DNA from: DATFTF01 sp963825175
GTDB lineage: Bacteria > Acidobacteriota > Thermoanaerobaculia > UBA5066 > Gp7-AA6
NCBI GenBank assembly: GCA_963825175.1
Contig: CAWGSA010000001.1
Location: 806,001 to 870,000 of the forward strand
Direction of reading: 5' to 3'
Length of the DNA stretch: 64,000 nucleotides
This document shows positions 7,493 to 17,321 of this stretch, piece by piece (the stretch's first letter is position 1; each line of letters begins with the position of its first letter). A program made the position numbers and the translations under genes. The notes beneath the pieces were generated by a model. It was given only the letters and a program-made list of their open reading frames with translations, searched no databases and was not told where the DNA came from.

Positions 7493-10400
7493 GCCAGACT
7501 CCTTTCTGGTTCGAGGCGAGGCGTGGACGATTGCTCCGGCGAGGCCTTTCTCTCCTCGGAGCGTTTCAGCATGTAGTACAGGACGGGCACCGCGGCGCGC
7601 GAGAGAAGCGTCGCGGCTACTTCTCCGGCCATCATCGAGACCGCGAGGCCCTGAAAGATGGGATCGAAAAGCATGACCGACGTTCCGACGACCACCGCCG
7701 CCGCGGTCAGCAGCATCGGCCGGAAGCGGACTTCTCCCGCGTCCAGCACCGCCTCGGAGAGGCCCATCCCTTCGCGGCGCCGCAGCTCGATGAAGTCGAC
7801 GAGGATGATCGAGTTGCGGACGATGATCCCAGCCCCGGCGATGAACCCGATCATCGAGGTGGCGGTGAAGAAGACGCCGAAGAGAGCGTGCGCCGGAAGG
7901 ATCCCCACGAGCGTCAGCGGGATCGGCGCCATGATGACCAGTGGCACGGTGAAGCTCTTGAACCAGCCGACGACGAGCACGTAGATCAGGACGAGCACGA
8001 CGGCAAAGGCCAGCCCGAGGTCGCGAAAGACCTCGTACGTGACCTGCCACTCGCCGTCCCACTTGATGCCGTAGCGGGAGGTGTCGAAGGGCGCGGTCGC
8101 GGTCTGGGCCCGGATGCGTATAGCCGCCGGGCACGCGGATCCGCTTCAATCCCTTGGTCAGCGCGGCGATGGCGTAGACCGGGGCTTCCTTCGCGCCGGC
8201 GACGTCGGCCGTGACGTAGACCACGGGCTTCAAGTTCTTGTGGTAGATCGACGTCTCGGCGGGCTCGCGCTGGAAGCTCCCGAGCTCGGAAAGCGGGACG
8301 AGCCGTCCTCCGACTCCGGGCACGGTCAGCGCTTCCAGAGCGGAGAGATCGTTGCGGCGCTGCGCCGGCAGGGTGACGACCAGAGGGATCGGCTCCCGCG
8401 AGCCCGGCAGCTGGATGTCGGTGACCGCATCGGCGGAGAGGGCCAGGCGCAGCGCGGCGGCGACGTCCGCTTCGCGGATACCGGCGAGGCCGGCCTTGGT
8501 CCGGTCGAGCCTGTACACGGCCTTGTCGCGAGGACTCTCCATGTACCAGTCGACGTCGACGACGCCTGCCGTGCGCGCAAAGAGGTCCTTGACCTGGTGC
8601 GCCACGTCGCGGCGTCCGGCGACGTCCGGCCCGTAGATCTCGGCGACCAGCGTCTCCAGCACCGGCGGACCGGGCGGCACTTCCGCCACCTTCACGCGCG
8701 CGTCGTACCGGCGTCCGATCGCCGCGACCAGCGGGCGGGCGGCCTTGGCAATCTCGTGCGAGGACCGGCGCCGGTCCCCCTTCTTCTTCAAGGTCACCTG
8801 GACGTCGCCCTGGTGCGGTCCGGAACGCAGGAAGTAATGCCGCACCAGGCCGTTGAAGTTGTAGGGCGCGGCGGTGCCGGCGTAGACCTCCGTCGAGACC
8901 ACCTCCGGCAGCGCGCGCAACGAATCGGCCATCTCGGAGAGCGCGCGATTGGTCGTCTCGAGCGTCGTCCCTTCCGGAAAATCGACGACGATCTGGAACT
9001 CGTTCTTGTTGTCGAACGGAAGCATCTTCACGTGCACGACGGACAGGGGCACGAGCGCGACCGCCATCAAGAGAAGCGCGGCGATCGTGGCGAAGAAGAA
9101 GAGACGGGCGCGTCCGCTTCCCTCGGTCACCAGCGGCGTCATGGCCCGGCGGTACAGGCGAGCCAGAGCCCCGCGCGTCTCTTCGCCATGTCCCGCGGCC
9201 GCCGCCGGCGCGCCGCGGAACAGGAGCCGCGTGGCCCAGGGGGAGACGGCGAAGGCGACGGCGAGCGAAAAGAGCATGGCCGCGGAGGCCCCGACCGGAA
9301 TCGGGCGCATGTACGGCCCCATCAGGCCTCCGACGAAGCCCATGGGAATGATCGCGGCGATGACCGCGAAGGTCGCGAGCAGCGTCGGATTGCCGACCTC
9401 GTCGGTCGCCTCGACCGCGATTTCGGCCAGGCTCCGCCCGTGCGCCGACGGCATCCGCAAGTGCCGGACGATGTTCTCGACGACGACGATCGCGTCGTCG
9501 ACCAGGATTCCGATCGAGAAGATCAGGGCAAAGAGCGTGATCCGGTTCAATGTGTAGCCGAAGAGCTCGAAGACGAAGAGCGTCAGGGCGAGCGTCACCG
9601 GAACGGCCAGCAAGAACGACGCCGGCCTCGCGGCGTCCGAGCGCGAAAGCCATCAGGAGCGCGACCGAAAGCGTGGCCAGCGCCATGTGCTTCAAGAGCT
9701 CGTTGGATTTCTCCGAGGACGTCTCTCCGTAGTCGCGGGTCACCGTCGTTCGCACGTCCGGCGGCGAAGAGGCGGGGCTTCAACGCCTCGATCTTCTTGT
9801 CGATGGCACGCACCACCGAGATCGCGTTGGCGCCGCGCCGCTTGGAGACCGACAGCGTGACCGCGGTGAAGCGGCCGGCGGCGCCGGGCTCTCCGTGGGT
9901 GACGTAGGCGGCGGGCTCCTCGGGGCCGTCCACGACGCGCGCGACATCGGCGAGCCGGACGGGCTTCCCGCCGCTCTGGGCGACCACGACCGCGGCGAGC
10001 TCCTCCGCGGAGCGCAGGAACCCGCCCGCCTCGACCAGGACTTCCCGGCCGCCGGAAACCAGAGGCCCGACCTCGTCGCGCCGATTGCCGGCCTGGATCG
10101 CCGGAATCACCGCTCCCACGGACAGGCCGCGCGCCGCGAGCCGCGCCGGATCGAGCTCGACGCGGAACTGCCGGCGAAGGCCGCCGATCAACTTGGTGTC
10201 CGAGACTTCGGGGATCGTCTGGATCTCGTTCTCGACCTCCGCGGCGAGCTGGCGCAGCGTCTGGGAATCGAGCGTCGGGCTCCAGAACGTCAGCGCCCAG
10301 ATCGGCACGTCGTCGATCGACCGTGGCTTCACCAGTGGGGGCGGGAGGTCCCTTGGCCACGCGTCGGCCGCCGAATCGAGCTTGGCGCGCACGCGCACCA

Positions 10401-10767
10401 GGGCACGATCCGGGTCCTCTCCCACCCGGAACCGCAGGATGACCAGGCCCCCCTCCGGCGACGAGGTCGAGTAGACGTACTCGACACCCGGAATCGACCA
10501 GAAATTCCTCTCGAGCGGCGCCACCAGCTGGCGCTCGACCTCGACCGAGCTTCGGCCGGGAGCGGCGACGAAGACGTCGACCATCGGCACCTTGATCTGC
10601 GGCTCCTCTTCCCGGGGCGTCGTCACGACGGCCAGCGCCCCCAGTCCGATGGCGAAGACCACGATGAGCGGCGTCAGCTTGGAGCCGACGAAGGCGCGGG
10701 CGACGCGCCCGGCGATTCCCAGCGGCCGCCGTTCGAGCGTCAAACGCGTTTTGGGATCGAGGGTCAC
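7489..10767 (-). pseudogene. RND efflux transporter permease, interrupted by three single-base shifts
   Basis: Reads as one ~1090-residue RND pump only if three frame changes are made. The N-terminal part (10767 to about 9770) has the TM1 segment, the periplasmic porter start (GRSSVEVERQLVAPLERNFW) and a GTG start overlapping the adaptor's TGA. The shifts fall near 9765, 9612 and 8118. Each is consistent with one extra base. Between them are FSIGILVDDAIVVVENI (TM4 with the acidic proton-relay residues) and a normal second porter domain. The end (7998-7489) carries GIIVRNSIILVDFIELRRREG. The type is closer to heavy-metal or unknown-substrate RND pumps lacking close HAE1 matches. All functional landmarks survive, so the gene may be intact in reality and the shifts sequence errors. 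Confidence 0.82.
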
Positions 10768-11835
10768 GACCGCACCCGGGCGCCGGCTTCGAGGTCGGCG
10801 GGAGGATCGATCACGACTCGATCCCCCGCTTCGAGTCCCGAGCGAACCTCGACGAGGCCGTCCGCCGATCGAGCGCCGGTGCGCACGTAGCGCAGCGCCA
10901 CGCGCTCGTCGGAACCGACGATCCAGGCGAGCTCGAGGCCGCCGCGCTCGACGACCGCGCGCCCGGGGACGAGCAGGCGCGGCTCCATCGGGCCGGGCAG
11001 CACGACGCGGGCAAAGGACCCGACGGCCGGCTCGAGCCCGGCCGGAAGGTCCACGCGGATCGTCCGGCGCCGGGTCGATGGATCGACCGCGCCCGACGAT
11101 CTCCGCGACCCGCCCGGCCACCGTCCGGGTGTCGGCGCCGGCGCCGGAGGAGAGGACGACGTTCACCGTGTCCCCGACGGAGAGCCGCGCGGTTTGCTCT
11201 TCCCCGGGCGCCGCCTCGACCCGCCGCCCGGAGATCGAAGCCAGGCGGACCAGAGGCCGGCCCGGCGCGGCGAGGTCTCCCGGCGAGACCATCTTCTCGA
11301 CGACCACGGCATCGAATGGAGCCGTCAGGGCCGCCTGCTCCTGGTCCGTCTCGGCGCGCCGGGCTTGCGACCGCGCGGAAGCGACCGCAGCGGCGGAGGC
11401 GGCTTCTTCCTGGCGCGCGCGATCGAGCTCGATGACCGCGGCCGCGCCCCGCGAAGCGAGCTTCTCGTAACGTTCCCGATTCTTCGAGGCGACTTCCCAC
11501 GCGGAGCGCGCCGCGGCGAGCGAAGATCGCGCGCTCGCCAGAGCGGCCTCCGCTTCCCTCGTCTCCAGGCGCACGAGGACGGTTCCGGCTCGGACCCGCA
11601 GGCCCGGCACCGCCGAGACCTGAGTGACCGGCGCCGCCAGCCGGCTGGCCAGCACGGCCTCTTCGCGCCCCACGACCATGCCTTCGACCTCGATCCGTCC
11701 CGGCGCGTCGCGTCGGATGACGGCGGAAGTCTCCAGCCGCATCTCCGGGCTCTCCGCCGGCGTCGGCGTCTTGCGCGCGCAGGCGGCGGAGAGGGCCGCC
11801 GCTGCGGCGAGCGATAGAACGAAGATTCGCTTCAT
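10764..11835 (-). CDS. RND periplasmic adaptor (MFP) lipoprotein, one frameshift
   Basis: Starts MKRIFVLSLAAAAALSAAC, a clear lipoprotein signal with lipobox SAAC. A lipoyl half-domain (AAPVTQVSAVPGLRVRAGTV), an alanine-rich helical hairpin and the second lipoyl half (LTAPFDAVVVEKMVSPGDLA) follow. The frame breaks near 11092 at a CCC run on the plus strand. Dropping one base there gives a smooth continuation (VGAVDPSTRRRTIRVDLPAG) into the beta-barrel and membrane-proximal domain, ending at 10764. The ATG overlaps the TolC stop, and the stop overlaps the RND GTG start, so the three components of the pump are translationally coupled. Confidence 0.85.
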
Positions 11836-13133
11836 CTCTTTTCCTCTCCTTCCGGGGACAGCCCCAGGGCCAGACGCAGGCGCGCCCGGCCGACGATCCG
11901 CTCCGCGCGGGCCGCCGCGGCCGCCAGCCGCGCCGAGACCTCGGCGCCTCTGGCCTCGATGAGATCCGAGAGCCTTCCGACTCCCTCTTCGTAGCGAGCC
12001 TGTTGGATTTTCGCGGCCTCGCCGGCCGCAGCGCGGGCGGCCGAGTAGGACTCTTCCTTCGCGTCGGCCGCCGCGACGGCCGCGCGCGCGCCGGCTGCCT
12101 GGCGGACCGCCCCACGCCGGGCCTCCTCGGCTCCTTCCTGCGCCGCGCGGGCGGAGGCCGACGCCTCGGCGATTCCGGCTCGGACGGCGCCGGAGGCAAA
12201 GAGCGGTACCCGCAGGCCGCCGAAGATCGATGAGGAATCTCCCCAGCGCTCTCCGGGCCGGGGAGCGTGCGCCTCGTAGCGGCCTTGAACGAAAGCAGCC
12301 GGAAAGCGCCCGGCCCTCGCGGCCGCCGCCGTCTCGTCCGCAGCCCTGGCCGCCAGCTCCGCGGCCAGGACGTCGTCGCGCTGGCCGGGCTCCCCTTCAT
12401 CGTTTCGCATCGTTGCGGGATCCGGAAGCTCCGCCAGGGGCCGCGTCGCCTGCTCCGGTCCGATCAGGGCCGCCAGCGCCGCGCGTGCCTCCGCCAGCGC
12501 TGCTCGCGCCGCGGCCTGTTGCGCTCCAACCTCCGCCAGGGCCGCGCGCGCCCGGGCCGGATCCGCCTGCGTGGTCATTCCCTGCTCGAAGAGCGAGGAG
12601 GCCAGAGACGTGTCGCCCTGCGCGTTGCGCTCGCGCTCCGACAGGATGGCCAGAGACTCTTGGGCGGTCCGAGCCTTCACGAACGCTTCCATCGCCTCGA
12701 CCGCGGCTCCGTCCCGCGCCCGACGCGCGGCGTGATCCGCGGCCGACACCGACGCGTCCGCCGCCCGGGCCTGGCCGCGCGCGGTGCCGAAGAGATCGAT
12801 GGCCCACGACGCGGTCAACGATCCGCTCCAGTCCGTCGTGCTCGACGGGTGGTTGGGGTCGGACGCGAAGAAGGACGCCGCAGAGAAACGCTCCTGCTTG
12901 AGCGCCAGGGCGAAGGCGTCGACCGGATCGGTGGAAGAGAGAACGCCCGCTTCGGCGGTCAGGGTCGGAAAGAGGTGCGCGCGGGCGGCATCGCGGCGGG
13001 CCTGCGCCGCCTGCGCCTCGTCCGCCGCGCGGCGGACCGCGGGCGCGCCGTCGGCGGCGAGCCGGGCGGCCTCGGCAAGGGAGAGGGGCCCGGTGGAGGC
13101 CGCCAGAGCGAGCCAGATCCCGAAGAGCACCAT
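11832..13133 (-). CDS. TolC-family outer-membrane efflux protein
   Basis: A 433-residue protein with an N-terminal signal segment and the Ala/Arg/Glu-rich alternating helices of the OEP fold in two copies (around residues 20-220 and 230-430), including LSLAEAARLAADGAPAVRRA near the start and IVGRARLRLALGLSPEGEE at the end. It would form the outer-membrane channel for the RND pump encoded directly after it. The ATG lies only five bases from the end of the 34-bp palindrome at 13138-13171 and about nine bases from a TATAGT -10 box, so the mRNA is predicted to be leaderless or nearly so. Confidence 0.9.
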   Translation of the reverse strand: MVLFGIWLALAASTGPLSLAEAARLAADGAPAVRRAADEAQAAQARRDAARAHLFPTLTAEAGVLSSTDPVDAFALALKQERFSAASFFASDPNHPSSTTDWSGSLTASWAIDLFGTARGQARAADASVSAADHAARRARDGAAVEAMEAFVKARTAQESLAILSERERNAQGDTSLASSLFEQGMTTQADPARARAALAEVGAQQAAARAALAEARAALAALIGPEQATRPLAELPDPATMRNDEGEPGQRDDVLAAELAARAADETAAAARAGRFPAAFVQGRYEAHAPRPGERWGDSSSIFGGLRVPLFASGAVRAGIAEASASARAAQEGAEEARRGAVRQAAGARAAVAAADAKEESYSAARAAAGEAAKIQQARYEEGVGRLSDLIEARGAEVSARLAAAAARAERIVGRARLRLALGLSPEGEEKR

Positions 13134-13137
13134 ATGA

Positions 13138-13171
13138 CTTGACTATATGGCTATTTGGTTATATCGTCAAG
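13138..13171. promoter_or_regulatory. Palindromic operator with overlapping face-to-face promoters
   Basis: The arms CTTGACtATAT (13138-13148) and ATATcGTCAAG (13161-13171) are inverted repeats with one mismatched position each. Because the arms hold promoter elements, both strands read as sigma-70 promoters with a 17-base spacer: TTGACT (13139-13144) and TATCGT (13162-13167) on plus, TTGACG (13070 region read from 13170 to 13165) and TATAGT (13147-13142) on minus. The palindrome is the obvious binding site for the divergent ArsR regulator, which would repress both directions. Confidence 0.8.
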
Positions 13172-13175
13172 AGGT

Positions 13176-13589
13176 ATGAAAGAGCCCTCTCCCCGGCAGG
13201 CCGGCGGCGCAATCGGCTACTCTCTCTGCATGGACCGGCCGCACTTTCTTTCCGACCGCGCCCGCGAGCGCGTCGCCGCCCGTTTCAAGGCCCTGGGAGA
13301 GCCCATGCGGCTGAAGATCCTGGAGCGGCTCTTCCGAGCTCCCGCCTCCGTCGGCGAGATCCAGGAGGCCGTCCAGGGAATGCAGGCCAACGTCAGCAAG
13401 CACCTCTCGGTGCTGCGGGCGGAAGGATTGGTGCGCCGGGAGAAGGCGGGCGGCCGGGCCGTCTACGCCATCGCCGATCCGACCCTCGAGCGCATCTGCG
13501 CGGCCGTGTGCGACGCCGTGGCCCGAGAGGCCACCGCGGAAGTCGCGCAACTCGGCCCTCCGGCCGCGCGGCGCCCGCGCCGCGGCTGA
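13176..13589 (+). CDS. ArsR-family winged-helix transcriptional repressor
   Basis: The ArsR core is plain: FKALGEPMRLKILERLFRAP, SVGEIQEAVQGMQANVSKHL as the helix-turn-helix, then GLVRREKAGGRAVYAIADP as the wing. The canonical ELCVC metal site is absent, so it is not a standard arsenic or cadmium sensor and the effector is unknown. Two in-frame ATGs are possible. The one at 13176 lies five bases from the operator palindrome, mirroring the TolC start, and would be leaderless. The one at 13230 gives a shorter protein closer to the usual ArsR length but has no ribosome binding site. I prefer 13176. It probably controls the divergent efflux operon and itself. Confidence 0.88.
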   Translation: MKEPSPRQAGGAIGYSLCMDRPHFLSDRARERVAARFKALGEPMRLKILERLFRAPASVGEIQEAVQGMQANVSKHLSVLRAEGLVRREKAGGRAVYAIADPTLERICAAVCDAVAREATAEVAQLGPPAARRPRRG

Positions 13590-13627
13590 GCCGCGATTCG
13601 CTCTCCGCGCTCGCGCCCGGGACTAGA

Positions 13628-15226
13628 ATGGCCGGATCGATGTCGAGCCTCCCCCGTCCCGAGTCCCATTTCACTTTCTCGTCGCCGCCGCCTCGCGTGC
13701 GCCTCGTCCACGCCTTCGAACGCCCGTTCGAGAACGTCGTCGCGACGGCGCGGACCTGCTACTCGTCCAAGGGCATCGTCACGGAGGACCAGGCGTCGGC
13801 CAGGCCGGAGCGGCGGGACGCCCTGGCCCGGTCGATCTACGAGGCCGGCCACCACACGACGTTCCAGCACGCGCACTTCCAGTTCTCGCTGGAGAACGTT
13901 TCGCGCCAGTTCCTGTGGACCTTCCTGCACAGCCACCCGTTCTACAACTCCGAGCAGGTCTCGCAGCGCTACGTCGAGGTCAAGCCGGGCAACTACGCGA
14001 TCCCGCCGCTCCACGCGGCCGAGCGCGAGATCTATGAAAAGACGGCGCAGAGGCAGCAGGAGGCCTATCGGCGGCTGACCGAGATCCTCACGCCCGCGGC
14101 CGGGGAGCGCTACTTCGGGATCTTTCCCGGACGCCTGCGCGGCGAGGGGCCGAAGAAATTCGCCGGCTCGGTTCAGAAGCGGGCCCAGGAAATCGCCCGC
14201 TACGTCCTTCCCGTCGCGACCTTCGCCTACCTGTACCACACGGTCTCCGGCGTCACGCTTTTCCGCTATTGGCGTCTGTGCGAGTCGTTCGACGCCCCGA
14301 CCGAGCAGCGCGAAGTCGTCGGCCGCATGGTCGAGGAGATCCTGCGCCACGATCCGCTCTACCGGGCTGTCCTTCAGGATCCGATTCCACTGGAGGAAAC
14401 CCCCGAATTCGCCGTCTTTCAATCGATGTCGGCTTCTCCGTCGAGCGGCAAGGACTTCCGCGAGGAGTTCGATCGCGAGCTCTCCGGCCGCGTCTCGCGC
14501 CTGGTGGACTGGAAGGCGAACAACGAAGAGATTCTGGCCTCCTCGGTGCGGGAGATCCTGGGCCTGCCCCGGGCCGGTCTCTCCGACGGCGAGGCGATCC
14601 GGCTGGCGCTCGACCCCTCGAGAAACCGTTTGCTGGGCGAGACGCTGACCCTCACGACGCACGGGAAACTCTCCCGCGCGCTCTTCCATCCTTCGTACAC
14701 GTTCCGCAAGAAGCTCTCCCACACCGCCGACAGCCAGGACCAGCGGCACCGCATGACTCCCGCCTCGCGGCCCGCGCTCCCGGCCTACCTCGCCGACGAG
14801 CCCGACTACGTCACGCCGATGCTGGTCGACGACATCCCCGAGGCGGGCGAGCTCTATCGCCGCACGATGGAGGAGAGTTGGGAGGCGATCGGGCAACTGC
14901 GCTCCCACGGCGTCCCCGACGAGTTCGCCGCATATCTCCTCCCCAACGCCGTCGCGATCCGGTTCACCGAATCCGCCGATCTCCTGAACCTGCACCACAA
15001 GTTCGCCATGCGCCTCTGCTACAACGCGCAGGAGGAAATCTGGCGGGCCTCACTCGACGAGGCCCTGCAGATCCGCGAGGTCAATCCGCGCATCGGCCCG
15101 TGGCTCCTGCCTCCCTGCACGCTGCGCAAGCACGCCGGCGTCCGCCCGGTCTGCCCCGAGGGGGACCGCTTCTGCGGCGTGACGGTGTGGAAGAAGGACG
15201 CTTCGGAGTTCGTCCGGACGCTGTGA
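13628..15226 (+). CDS. thyX: Long FAD-dependent thymidylate synthase (ThyX-like)
   Basis: At 532 residues this is about twice the usual ThyX length and looks like two ThyX-type halves. The first half has HHTTFQHAHFQFSLENVSRQF and SEQVSQRYVEVKPGNYAIPP. The classical RHR-x7-S signature is altered, with an HSH tripeptide where RHR would be expected. The second half has QDQRHRMTPASRP and the typical NAQEEIWRASLDEALQIREVNP stretch seen near the end of normal ThyX. It would make dTMP from dUMP with FAD and methylene-folate. An in-frame ATG at 13640 is an alternative start. It is followed at once by a heptanucleotide repeat array. Confidence 0.85.
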   Translation: MAGSMSSLPRPESHFTFSSPPPRVRLVHAFERPFENVVATARTCYSSKGIVTEDQASARPERRDALARSIYEAGHHTTFQHAHFQFSLENVSRQFLWTFLHSHPFYNSEQVSQRYVEVKPGNYAIPPLHAAEREIYEKTAQRQQEAYRRLTEILTPAAGERYFGIFPGRLRGEGPKKFAGSVQKRAQEIARYVLPVATFAYLYHTVSGVTLFRYWRLCESFDAPTEQREVVGRMVEEILRHDPLYRAVLQDPIPLEETPEFAVFQSMSASPSSGKDFREEFDRELSGRVSRLVDWKANNEEILASSVREILGLPRAGLSDGEAIRLALDPSRNRLLGETLTLTTHGKLSRALFHPSYTFRKKLSHTADSQDQRHRMTPASRPALPAYLADEPDYVTPMLVDDIPEAGELYRRTMEESWEAIGQLRSHGVPDEFAAYLLPNAVAIRFTESADLLNLHHKFAMRLCYNAQEEIWRASLDEALQIREVNPRIGPWLLPPCTLRKHAGVRPVCPEGDRFCGVTVWKKDASEFVRTL

Positions 15227-15229
15227 TTG

Positions 15230-15278
15230 GTCCAAGGTCTCGGGTCTAAGGTTCAAAGTCCAGGGTCCAGGGTTCAGC
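15230..15278. repeat. Heptanucleotide array, seven degenerate GTCCAGG-type units
   Basis: Seven consecutive 7-base units, each starting with GT: GTCCAAG, GTCTCGG, GTCTAAG, GTTCAAA, GTCCAGG, GTCCAGG, GTTCAGC. The array fills the gap between the convergent thyX and DUF4442 genes and includes the stop codon of the latter. Confidence 0.8.
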
Positions 15279-15753
15279 CGCGCCGCTTGACGGACAACGT
15301 CAATGTGAATCGGGCCACGGGCTCGGCACCGAAACGCGAGGGCACCGTCGCCGCCACGTGGACCGGCATGTTCTCGCGCTCGCCGGACGTGAGCGCCCGG
15401 GAGAGGAGCTCGCCGATCTCCCGTCCCTGCTCGCAGGAGAAGTGAACGTCCGCCTCGGCGCGTTTCAAAAACTCGCCCGTGACGTCCTTGAAGATCACCG
15501 CGATCCGACCGCCGGCGGCTTGCGATGCCCGAAGCCCGATCAACGCCGCCGCGGCGTCGGCCCCGGTGCAGAGGGCTCCGAAGTACATGGAGCCCAGGTG
15601 ATTGCGGGTGCGCCGGTCGAGCGGGATCCGGATCTCGCACCGCTCGTCGGTCAGCGCCACGACGCTCGGGCGCACGAAGGAGATCATCCGGATGTTGGCA
15701 AAGGCCCACGCTCGAAGAGCGAGGGTCTCGCGCAGGCGGCGCCAGCGGGTCAT
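15274..15753 (-). CDS. DUF4442 hot-dog fold protein (possible thioesterase)
   Basis: A 159-residue protein with the DUF4442 pattern: hydrophobic N-terminus, RIPLDRRTRNHLGSMYFGAL with the NH-x-G-x-MYFGA motif, then TGADAAAALIGL and a beta-sheet end. Members adopt the thioesterase hot-dog fold, and a substrate is not known. It is convergent with thyX. Its last codons run into the heptanucleotide array. Confidence 0.8.
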   Translation of the reverse strand: MTRWRRLRETLALRAWAFANIRMISFVRPSVVALTDERCEIRIPLDRRTRNHLGSMYFGALCTGADAAAALIGLRASQAAGGRIAVIFKDVTGEFLKRAEADVHFSCEQGREIGELLSRALTSGERENMPVHVAATVPSRFGAEPVARFTLTLSVKRRG

Positions 15754-15847
15754 GTGAAGATTATCCGCCGGGCGTCGCCTCCCGATGCGGGCCGCCCCGG
15801 CCTGAAGAATAGAAGCCGCCCCCGACCGGCGATATGCTCCCGAGCGC

Positions 15848-16483
15848 GTGAAGAGGGGAAGGGTCTTTGGGATCGCCTCGCTGGCCGCCGCTGCGCTCCT
15901 GGCTGCGGCGACGTGCCGCACGACGCGGACCATCGTCGCGAAGGTCGTCACGCCGACACCGGGCCCGGCGCCTGTCGCTCCGACCGCCGCTCCTACGACG
16001 CCGGTCCCGCGGCGCCCGACGGCCACGGCCACGGCGATGCCGGTGGCGACCGCGGCACCCTCGATCTACGACCGGACTCCGGGCGTTCTCTATGAGCAGA
16101 CCGTCGGACCGAGCCCGACCGCGACGCGGCGCGCGAGCGTGCCGGCTCCGCAGGTGCGCGTCGTCCCGCCAACACCGACCCGCACCCCGACCTCGCAACC
16201 CAAGCCCGTCGCGCGCCGGGCAACCCCGCCGCCGCCCACGGCCGTGCCCACGGCGCCTCCGACATCTGCGCCGACGAGCACGCCGCAGTCCACCGCCACG
16301 CGCCCGTTCCGGCCGACGTGGACGGAGGTTCCCACGTCGACTCCGGTCATCACGTACCGGATCGTGACGCGCGGGCCGGAGTCGGCCAACCCGACCCCCA
16401 CGCACAAGCCGGGCGCCTACTACGAGCCGCAGGACTTCCAGCCCGCGGTGACCTGGACGCCGACTCCCAACCGAAGGCGTTAG
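15848..16483 (+). CDS. Pro/Thr-rich lipoprotein
   Basis: A 211-residue protein with a lipoprotein signal ending LAAATC, followed by an almost uninterrupted low-complexity stretch of Pro, Thr and Ala (PTPTR, TATATAMPVATAAP). The stretch resembles a wall- or envelope-spanning spacer rather than a folded domain. A more ordered C-terminus includes PTHKPGAYYEPQDFQPAV. No family is recognised. Extended Pro/Thr linkers of this kind usually hold surface proteins away from the membrane, which is inference here. Confidence 0.65.
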   Translation: MKRGRVFGIASLAAAALLAAATCRTTRTIVAKVVTPTPGPAPVAPTAAPTTPVPRRPTATATAMPVATAAPSIYDRTPGVLYEQTVGPSPTATRRASVPAPQVRVVPPTPTRTPTSQPKPVARRATPPPPTAVPTAPPTSAPTSTPQSTATRPFRPTWTEVPTSTPVITYRIVTRGPESANPTPTHKPGAYYEPQDFQPAVTWTPTPNRRR

Positions 16484-16646
16484 CCCGACGACGGAGCCGA
16501 GCCGGGAGGCCCTTCTTCGCCACTTCCGCGGCGCGTTCGCGGCAGACCCTGTCGCGGCGTATCGCGACTGGTATCGGTCCCAGGAGGAGCTCGCCGACCG
16601 CGGGGAGAGCGCCGCGGCGATCGCGCTGGCGGACGATCTCTGGGCC

Positions 16647-17267
16647 TTGCTGCCGCAGCTGACGTTCGCCTCGGGGACGGCGCGCGCCCGCTTCCATCAC
16701 AACGTCGGCGTCTTCTTTGGCGCCGCCGGTCCGGCGGCTGATCTCTCCCGGGCCCGGGCCGCCTTCAGCGCGGCTCTCGACCATTTCCGCGCCCACGACG
16801 ACGGCGGCTGGCGGGCGCGCACGCTCCACAACTTCGCGACCGCGCTCTCGAATCTCGGACGGACGCGCGCGGAGCTGGAGGAATCCGTGGCCCTCTTCGA
16901 GGAGGCGCTCGGCTGGCGCACCCGGGAGCGCGCCATCGCCCGCGGCGTCACGACCCACAATATGGGTATTGTATGGCGGCGCCTGGCCGAGCTCGACCCC
17001 GACCGGGCCCCGGCGCACCTGGAAGCGAGCGCCGCCGCCCTGCGGGAAGCCGTCTCCATCCGCGAAGCCCAGGGGCTGGCCGAAGGCCATGCGCTCTCGC
17101 TCTTTCATCTCGGGCTGAGTCTCGAGGAATTGGCCGGGCGCGGCGATCCCCCGAGCCGGGCCGCGGCGCAGGAGGCCTTCCGGAGCGCCGCGGAGGAGTT
17201 CCAGGCGCTTGGAAAGACGGATTCCGCCGCCGCCGCCCTGCATCATCTGCGGCTCAAATCCAGTTGA
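16647..17267 (+). CDS. TPR-like helical protein, start uncertain
   Basis: The frame encodes helix pairs typical of TPR proteins (FHHNVGVFF, RARTLHNFATALSNLG, AIARGVTTHNMGIVWRRL, GHALSLFHLGLSLEEL), suggesting a protein-binding scaffold. 16647 is a TTG. Convincing coding sequence continues upstream in the same frame to about 16488 (EPSREALLRHFRGAFAADP...), yet no ATG, GTG or TTG occurs there before the stop at 16449-16451. Either a rare start codon is used just after the preceding gene's TAG (16481-16483), or a base error hides the true start. Note the close spacing to the lipoprotein gene. Confidence 0.6.
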   Translation: MLPQLTFASGTARARFHHNVGVFFGAAGPAADLSRARAAFSAALDHFRAHDDGGWRARTLHNFATALSNLGRTRAELEESVALFEEALGWRTRERAIARGVTTHNMGIVWRRLAELDPDRAPAHLEASAAALREAVSIREAQGLAEGHALSLFHLGLSLEELAGRGDPPSRAAAQEAFRSAAEEFQALGKTDSAAAALHHLRLKSS

Positions 17268-17321
17268 TCCTCGCCGTCAGTGCTAGGCTTGGCAGCGGAA
17301 TCCTCCCAGGGAATCATTCAC

